Assembly (NCBI GenBank): GCA_035546355.1
Contig: DATKEH010000180.1
Location: forward strand, 1-21,382
DNA length: 21,382 nucleotides
Direction of reading: 5' to 3'
Source of the DNA: DATKEH01 sp035546355
GTDB lineage: Bacteria; Acidobacteriota; Thermoanaerobaculia; Multivoradales; JAIOJS01
Below are positions 16,967 to 21,382 of this stretch, piece after piece. A program made the position numbers and the translations under genes. Positions within the stretch are counted from its first letter, which is position 1, and every line of letters starts with the position of its first letter. A model generated the notes under the pieces. It was not told the DNA's origin, did no database searches, and saw only the letters and a list, made by a program, of their open reading frames with translations.

Positions 16967-17943
16967 CCCTGCCGCAGCAGGCGGGCGGCGTCGCGGGCGC
17001 CGTAGGTGACGATCAGGTCGGCGCCGGCGCGGCGGATCGACAGCAGCGACTCCATCAGCGCCCGGTCGTAGTCGATCCAGCCGTTGGCGGCGCCGGCGCG
17101 CAGCATCGCGTACTCGCCGCTGACGTGGTAGGCGGCCAGGGGTTGCCGGAAGCGCCGCCGCATCGCGGAGAGGACGTCGAGGTAGGGGAGCGCCGGCTTG
17201 ACCATCAGGATGTCGGCCCCCTCCACCGCGTCGAGCGACACCTCGCGCAAGGCCTCGCGGGCGTTGCCCGGGTCCATCTGATAGCTGCGCCGGTCGCCGA
17301 AGCTGGGGGCGGAGTCGGCGGCGTCGCGGAACGGGCCGTAGAAGGCCGAGGCGAACTTGGCGGCGTACGACAGGATCGGCACCTGCTGGTGGCCGGCGGC
17401 GTCGAGGGCGCCGCGGATGGCGCCCACCCGCCCGTCCATCATGTCCGAGGGGGCGATGACGTCGGCGCCCGCCGCCGCCAGCGACACCGATTGCTTGCCG
17501 AGGTTGGCGAGGGTGGCGTCGTTGTCGACGCCGCCGTCCTCCCGCAGCACCCCGCAATGGCCGTGGTCGGTGTATTCGCAGAAACAGACGTCGACGACCG
17601 TCAGCAGCTCCGGCACCTGCTGCTTCAAGGCGCGCAGGGCGCGCTGGACGACCCCGTCGTCGCTCCACGAGGAGCTGCCGAAGGCGTCCTTGTGCTCCGG
17701 AATGCCGAACAGCAGCACCGCCGGGATCCCTTCGCCGTGCGCCTCGGCCGCGGTCGCCACCAGCCGGTCGACGGACTGGCGGCAGACGCCGGGCATCGAC
17801 GCGACGGGGTCGGCGACGCCTTCGCCGGGGCACACGAAGAGCGGCAGGATCAGGTCGCTCGCCGCGAGCTCCGTCTCCCGCACCATGCGGCGCAGGGCGG
17901 GAGTACGCCGGGTGCGCCGCAGGCGCACGGCGGGAAACGGCAT
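16954..17943 (-). CDS. hemB: Delta-aminolevulinic acid dehydratase (porphobilinogen synthase)
   Basis: HemB condenses two 5-aminolevulinate molecules to porphobilinogen. The 329-aa product begins with RLRRTRRTPALRRMVRE. The catalytic zinc site is Cys120, Cys122 and Cys130 in CFCEYTDHGHCGV, so this is the zinc-dependent type. The active-site lysines are Lys196 in YAAKFASAFYGPFRDA and Lys249 in MVKPALPYLD. SYQMDPGNAREAL and AYHVSGEYAM are also present. ATG 17943 is chosen because the conserved N-terminus starts there. It has no Shine-Dalgarno, and an extended -10 box ends 6 nt upstream, so the mRNA may be leaderless. The gene is divergent from the ArsA pair across 123 nt. Confidence 0.97.
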   Translation of the reverse strand: MPFPAVRLRRTRRTPALRRMVRETELAASDLILPLFVCPGEGVADPVASMPGVCRQSVDRLVATAAEAHGEGIPAVLLFGIPEHKDAFGSSSWSDDGVVQRALRALKQQVPELLTVVDVCFCEYTDHGHCGVLREDGGVDNDATLANLGKQSVSLAAAGADVIAPSDMMDGRVGAIRGALDAAGHQQVPILSYAAKFASAFYGPFRDAADSAPSFGDRRSYQMDPGNAREALREVSLDAVEGADILMVKPALPYLDVLSAMRRRFRQPLAAYHVSGEYAMLRAGAANGWIDYDRALMESLLSIRRAGADLIVTYGARDAARLLRQGWEP

Positions 17944-17949
17944 GGGCGA

Positions 17950-17958
17950 GTTGTACCA
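17950..17958 (-). promoter_or_regulatory. Extended -10 box (TGGTACAAC) for hemB
   Basis: Read on the minus strand, TG-n-TACAAC ends 6 nt before the hemB ATG, so transcription should begin at the A of the start codon. No ribosome binding site is present. Confidence 0.45.
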
Positions 17959-18051
17959 CAGCCTCGGCCGTGCGCCCCTCTCCCGCCGGGTGGGCGGTCC
18001 TCGCCGGCATCCCGCCCGCCGGGACGGCCCCTGCCTTGCCGCACAGCGGCA

Positions 18052-18057
18052 TAGAAT
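18052..18057 (+). promoter_or_regulatory. Candidate -10 box (TAGAAT) for the ArsA pair
   Basis: TAGAAT lies 9 nt before ATG 18067. The expected transcription start is within about 3 nt of the start codon, and no Shine-Dalgarno is visible. A -35 element is not clear. Confidence 0.4.
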
Positions 18058-18066
18058 CGGCGCGCG

Positions 18067-18990
18067 ATGTCCCTGGCCCACCTCTTCGCGCGACGGCGGC
18101 TGCTGCTGGTCACCGGCAAGGGGGGGGTGGGCAAGACCACGGTGGCGGTCGCCGCGGCCCGGGCGCTGGCGGATCGCGGCCGCCGCGTCCTCGCCCTCGA
18201 GGTGGACCCGCGCGAGAACGCCCACCAGATGCTCGGCGTGCCGCCGTCCGGCGGTGAGGTGACGGCGGTGGACGAGCGGCTGTTCCTGCAGAACCTCCAG
18301 CCGCGCGCGGTGCTCGATCGGGTGGTGCGAGAGCAGCTGCTGGTGGGGCCGGTGGTGCGGCGAGTGCTGCGCAGCCCCGTCTACCACCACTTCGCCGAGG
18401 GCGCGCCCGGCCTGCGAGAGCTGGCGGTGCTGGGGCACGCCCTGCGGCTGCTGCGCGGCATCGACGTGCCGCCGGCACTGGCCGCCGGCGGCCCACCCGA
18501 CACCATCGTGCTCGACGCCCCGGCGTCGGGGCACGGCGTGGCGCTGCTCGCCGCCCCCCGGCTGGTGGCCGACGTCATCTCCGAAGGCCCCTTCGGTGAG
18601 CTCGCCGGCGAGCTGGCGCTGCTGGTGGGCGACCCCGAGCAGTGCGGCGTGGCGGTGGTGACCACGGCGGACGAGATGCCGGTCCAGGAGGCGCTCGAGC
18701 TGCTGGCGGCGCTGGCGCAAGGCAACGGCCGGCGTGCCGACGCCGTGGTGGTCAACCAGCTATACCCGCCGTGGCCCGCAGGCGAGCCCGAGCCCGGCGA
18801 CGAGCTGGGGCTGCTGTGGCGCGAGCGGCGGCGCGGCAACGAGCGCGAGCTGGCGCGGCTGGAGCGGGCATGGGAAGGCCCGACCCTGGAGCTGCCCCTG
18901 CTGTCGCTCGCGCGCGGGCCGGGGCTGATCGCGGCGCTCGCGGCGCGCATCGCAGCGAGCCCAACGGCGCGGGAGCGGACGTGGACCTGA
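18067..18990 (+). CDS. ArsA/Get3-family ATPase, first of a pair (canonical Walker A)
   Basis: This is a cytosolic deviant-Walker P-loop ATPase of 307 aa. GKGGVGKT at 17-24 keeps the signature lysine (first K) that acts across the dimer interface. LALEVDPREN forms the A'/switch I region and VLDAPASGHGVALL the switch II region. The protein is short for ArsA or Get3, and no arsenite-binding cysteine set is obvious. The gene sits alone with its partner and no arsB or arsR, so arsenite efflux is unlikely. ArsA/Get3 relatives handle metalloids or hydrophobic protein segments; the substrate here is unknown. It overlaps the second ATPase gene by 10 nt, implying a stoichiometric, probably heteromeric, complex. 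Confidence 0.87.
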   Translation: MSLAHLFARRRLLLVTGKGGVGKTTVAVAAARALADRGRRVLALEVDPRENAHQMLGVPPSGGEVTAVDERLFLQNLQPRAVLDRVVREQLLVGPVVRRVLRSPVYHHFAEGAPGLRELAVLGHALRLLRGIDVPPALAAGGPPDTIVLDAPASGHGVALLAAPRLVADVISEGPFGELAGELALLVGDPEQCGVAVVTTADEMPVQEALELLAALAQGNGRRADAVVVNQLYPPWPAGEPEPGDELGLLWRERRRGNERELARLERAWEGPTLELPLLSLARGPGLIAALAARIAASPTARERTWT

Positions 18991-20042
18991 CGGCGCCGCA
19001 GCCGCCCCTGCTGGTGGTGGTCGGCTCGGGAGGGGTCGGCAAGACCACCCTGGCCGCGGCGCTCGGGTTGCGCTCGGCGGCGGCGGGGCACGACACGCTG
19101 GTGATGACCTTCGACCCGTCGCTGCGCCTCAAGGACGCCCTGGGAGTGGGAGACGAGGCCCGCGAGCGCGAGGTGCGGGTCGCGGTGGACACTCCGGGAG
19201 GCCTTTGGGCGAGCCTCCTCGACGCGCGCCTGGCGTTCGACTCGCTGGTCGCCCGCTACGCCCCCGACGCCGCCTCCCGCGACCGCATCCTGAGCAATCG
19301 CTACTATCGCCACCTGGCCGGCAGCCTGGCCGGGATCCTCGAGTACATGGCGGTCGAGCGGCTCTACGAGACCTGGACGTCCGGCCGCTTCCGCCGCATC
19401 GTGCTCGACACGCCGCCCACCCGCCAGGCGCTCGATTTCCTGCAGGCGCCGGCGCGGATCGTCGGCTTCCTCGACAGCGGCGCGGTACGGCTGGCGCTCA
19501 GGCCGTGGTTCGACCCCGCGGGCCGGCTGCGAGCCACGTCGCGACTCGGCGGCCTCGGGCGCAGCTTCGAGAGCTGGCTCGACCAGGTGGTGGGGCTGGC
19601 CCTGCTGCGCGACATGGCGGAGTTCTTCCAGGCCTTCGAGCCCCTCTTCGCCGGCTTCCGGGAGCGGGCGCTCGAGGTGGAGCGGCTGCTGCGCACCGCC
19701 GAGACCCGTTTCGTCCTGGTGGCCCAGCCGGCCGAGGAGAGGGTGCCCGACACGCTGTTCTTCGCTCGCCGGCTGCGGGAGGCCGGGTACGCCCTGGGGC
19801 CGGTGGTGGTGAACCAGATACACCCGCGGTCGACCGATCCGCCGCCGGCGCCGCCGGACGCGGGCGACGGGCGCCGGCTGCTGGCCTGGCTCGGCGAGCA
19901 GGACGCCACGGGTCTCGCCCACCTCGAGGCCCTGCTGGGAGAGGACACCCTGGTGCCGGTGCCGTTGCTGCCGCGCGAGCCCACCGATCTGCCGTCGCTC
20001 GACGCGCTGGGGCGCCTGGTCGAGCGGAGGATGGCGGGCTGA
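18981..20042 (+). CDS. ArsA/Get3-family ATPase, second of a pair (signature lysine replaced)
   Basis: The 353-aa product starts at GTG 18981, with GGGAG 5 nt upstream inside the end of the first ATPase gene. Its P-loop reads GSGGVGKT (15-22). The signature lysine of the deviant Walker A (GKGGVGKT in the partner) is replaced by serine, while the catalytic P-loop lysine is kept. TFDPSLRLKDALG follows as switch I, and IVLDTPPTRQALDFL is the switch II region. A helical, hydrophobic middle part (about 115-240) corresponds to the client-binding helical domain of Get3-like proteins. The asymmetry suggests an obligate heterodimer with the preceding gene product. As I recall, paired ArsA-like proteins in actinobacteria (M. 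tuberculosis Rv3679/Rv3680) show the same pattern. Function here is unknown. Confidence 0.86.
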   Translation: MDLTAPQPPLLVVVGSGGVGKTTLAAALGLRSAAAGHDTLVMTFDPSLRLKDALGVGDEAREREVRVAVDTPGGLWASLLDARLAFDSLVARYAPDAASRDRILSNRYYRHLAGSLAGILEYMAVERLYETWTSGRFRRIVLDTPPTRQALDFLQAPARIVGFLDSGAVRLALRPWFDPAGRLRATSRLGGLGRSFESWLDQVVGLALLRDMAEFFQAFEPLFAGFRERALEVERLLRTAETRFVLVAQPAEERVPDTLFFARRLREAGYALGPVVVNQIHPRSTDPPPAPPDAGDGRRLLAWLGEQDATGLAHLEALLGEDTLVPVPLLPREPTDLPSLDALGRLVERRMAG

Positions 20043-20069
20043 GTCGCTGCCGCATCGCGGCGCATTCCG

Positions 20070-20099
20070 TTGACCTTCTTTGCCGCAGTGCGGTATACT
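20070..20099 (+). promoter_or_regulatory. Sigma70-like promoter of the phaR-phasin unit
   Basis: TTGACC (20070-20075) and TATACT (20094-20099) are separated by 18 nt. The predicted start is near 20106, giving a leader of about 55 nt before the TTG start at 20162. This is the best -35/-10 pair in the window. It shows that the PHA genes can be transcribed independently of the ArsA genes. Confidence 0.6.
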
Positions 20100-20161
20100 G
20101 GACGGCGGCGAGCGCCTGCGACGCGCCGCACGACCGCCACGACCCCGCGAGGAGGAACCCA

Positions 20162-20668
20162 TTGGTCCGGCTCATCAAACGCTACGAGAGCAGGAAGCTC
20201 TACGACACCGAGGAAAGCCGCTACGTCTCGCTGGAGGACCTCGCCGCCTGGGTCCGCGGCGGGCAGGACGTGCGGGTGCTCGACAACGCGACCTCGGAGG
20301 ACGTGACGGCGCAGACCTTGACCCAGATCATCCTCGACGAGGGCCGCAAGGGCTCTTCCTTCCTCCCCAACGAGCTCCTCCACGAGCTGGTACGGATGGG
20401 GGAGCGCGCCGTCTCCACCGGCGTCGAGCAGCTCCAGCACGGGGTCGATCGGGTCCTCAAGGCGTCGGTGGACCGGCTCGGGCCGGTGCGCCGCGCCCGC
20501 GAGGAGATGGCCCAGCTGCGGCACCGGCTCGAGGATCTCGAGCGCTCGCTCGCCGACCTCGAGACCGAGCGCACCACCGCGCCGCCCGCCGGCGCCGTCG
20601 GGGCGCCCGCCAAGGCGGCGGCGGGACCGGTGCGGGGCAAGGCGCGGGTCCAGGGCGGCGGCCGCTGA
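20162..20668 (+). CDS. phaR: Polyhydroxyalkanoate synthesis regulator, PhaR-type DNA-binding domain
   Basis: The 168-aa product starts at TTG 20162, with GGAGG 6 nt upstream. VRLIKRYESRKLYDTEESRYVSLEDLAAWV opens the PHB/PHA accumulation regulator DNA-binding domain (about 2-62), followed by TAQTLTQIILDE. An amphipathic helical region and a coiled coil rich in Arg/Glu/Leu (about 80-140) come next, then an Ala/Gly/Pro-rich tail. In known systems PhaR represses phasin genes and also binds PHA granules, releasing repression when granules form. The gene for a phasin starts 35 nt downstream, which fits. The classical PHB-binding C-terminal domains are not obvious, so the exact ligand response is uncertain. 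Confidence 0.88.
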   Translation: MVRLIKRYESRKLYDTEESRYVSLEDLAAWVRGGQDVRVLDNATSEDVTAQTLTQIILDEGRKGSSFLPNELLHELVRMGERAVSTGVEQLQHGVDRVLKASVDRLGPVRRAREEMAQLRHRLEDLERSLADLETERTTAPPAGAVGAPAKAAAGPVRGKARVQGGGR

Positions 20669-20703
20669 CCGAGGAATCAACGACACACTCGCGAGGAGGG
20701 GAC

Positions 20704-21162
20704 ATGGCGAAGAAGACCAAGGACCTGACGGGAGACGCGGCGGAATCGGCCCACAAGATCTGGCTGGCCGGCCTGGGAGCCCTGGCGGTGGCCGAGGAGG
20801 AAGGCTCGAAGCTGTTCCGCAATCTGGTCAGCCGCGGCGAGCGGTTCGAGAAGCGCGGCAAGGAGGGGCTCGGCAGGGTGAAGAGCTCCGTCGAGGACGT
20901 GACCACCAGGGCCCGCAAGTCGGCGGGCGATGCCTGGGAGAGGGTCGGGGGATCGTTCGACCAGAAGGTGACCGAGACGCTGCAGCGGCTCGGCGTTCCG
21001 AGCCGCGCCGAGATCGCCGGGCTCGGCAAGCGGGTGGAGGAGCTGACCCGCTCCGTCGACCAGCTGCGGCAGCAGGAGCGGGCGGCGAAGGGCAAGGCCG
21101 CGGCTCCCAAGGTGGGAACCAGCAAGGACGTCAAGACCACCGGCAGCGTCTCGACTCGCTGA
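20704..21162 (+). CDS. Phasin (polyhydroxyalkanoate granule-associated protein)
   Basis: This 152-aa protein opens with a short Lys-rich stretch and then the phasin pattern SAHKIWLAGLGALAVAEEEG, SKLFRNLVSRGE and FEKRGKEGL, as in PhaF/PhaI-type phasins. A long amphipathic alpha-helical region continues to about 128 (VEELTRSVDQLRQQE), suitable for coating a hydrophobic granule and oligomerising. The C-terminus is Lys/Ala-rich, as in PhaF proteins that contact DNA, but it is short. ATG 20704 follows GGAGGGG. The gene follows phaR by 35 nt, so autoregulation through PhaR is likely. No PHA synthase gene is in this window. Confidence 0.88.
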   Translation: MAKKTKDLTGDAAESAHKIWLAGLGALAVAEEEGSKLFRNLVSRGERFEKRGKEGLGRVKSSVEDVTTRARKSAGDAWERVGGSFDQKVTETLQRLGVPSRAEIAGLGKRVEELTRSVDQLRQQERAAKGKAAAPKVGTSKDVKTTGSVSTR

Positions 21163-21242
21163 GAGCGATCATGCGCGGCGACGGCGCCGATGCTGAAGCG
21201 GACGCCGCCGCGCACGTTCTCGAGGCTGCCGAAGTTGTAGAG
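21163..21242 (-). other. Convergent spacer with coding-like sequence beyond a stop codon
   Basis: This 80-nt stretch lies between the phasin stop and the carbamate kinase stop. Read on the minus strand in the carbamate kinase frame, the 26 codons after the TAG have almost all C or G in third position. They encode LYNFGSLENVRGGVRFSIG and a few more residues before the phasin gene begins. It could be a gene remnant or chance in a GC-rich genome. Confidence 0.25.
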
Positions 21243-21382
21243 CTACGCCGTGACCCAGGTGCCGGTCTTGCCTTCCAGCGCCTGCGGGAGCTTGAAGACG
21301 TCGGTGATCAGGGTGCGGCTTCCGCCCCCCTCGACGAAGCGGCAGGCCGCCTCCATCTTCGGCCCCATGCTGCCGGCGGGGA
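21243..21382 (-). CDS. arcC: Carbamate kinase, C-terminal end (5' part beyond the window)
   Basis: Only the last 45 codons are inside the window, ending in TAG at 21243-21245. They read PAGSMGPKMEAACRFVEGGG, then a strand-turn-helix stretch and ALEGKTGTWVTA. The PAGSMGPK-x-EAA motif with a terminal ALEGK-x-GT is characteristic of carbamate kinase. That cytosolic enzyme makes ATP from carbamoyl phosphate in arginine-deiminase or purine/allantoin degradation. Which pathway applies cannot be told without the neighbours. The gene converges with the phasin gene. Confidence 0.82.
   Translation of the reverse strand, partial: PAGSMGPKMEAACRFVEGGGSRTLITDVFKLPQALEGKTGTWVTA

Noticed and set aside
18067..20042. 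Arsenite efflux (ars) operon
   Set aside because: No arsB, arsR, arsC or arsD is adjacent, and the ArsA cysteine metal-site pattern is not visible in either protein.

Overview
The window is compact, very GC-rich bacterial chromosome with nearly continuous coding on both strands. Third codon positions are strongly G/C biased. I see no phage, insertion sequence, CRISPR, rRNA or tRNA. The gene set fits a diderm bacterium: a bifunctional PBP1b-type enzyme, a lytic transglycosylase, a zinc-type HemB and a phasin. The phylum cannot be fixed from this window. The combination of a DUF5715-like protein, paired ArsA ATPases and a PHA regulator with phasin would fit Acidobacteriota or Myxococcota, but that is inference.

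Layout. Positions 1-6081 (minus) hold a cell-envelope block. It contains the 5' part of a secreted DUF5715-like protein with an M15-like motif, a class A penicillin-binding protein (mrcB-like), and a TPR/SLT lytic transglycosylase. The last two are separated by a structured, less GC-biased 400-nt gap. Positions 6395-8236 (plus) are typA/bipA. A small GlsB/YeaQ-type membrane protein (minus) and a DEAD-box RNA helicase (plus) follow as a divergent pair. Positions 9938-11389 (minus) encode a GT39-like membrane glycosyltransferase. Positions 11442-15173 (minus) hold a proteostasis pair: a CbpA-type DnaJ, then ClpB. A palindrome resembling the HspR-binding HAIR element lies in front of clpB. A 3Fe-4S/4Fe-4S ferredoxin with its own promoter and intrinsic terminator follows, then hemB-hemL (minus, overlapping by 13 nt).

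From 18067 onward on the plus strand, two overlapping ArsA/Get3-family ATPase genes are followed by a PHA-synthesis regulator (PhaR type, with a good sigma70 promoter) and a phasin. The window ends in the 3' end of a carbamate kinase gene on the minus strand.

Most of this is housekeeping. The parts worth a second look are the asymmetric ArsA pair beside polyhydroxyalkanoate granule genes, the structured RNA-like gap at 3386-3789, the HAIR-like operator of clpB, and several -10 boxes placed so close to start codons that the mRNAs may be leaderless.
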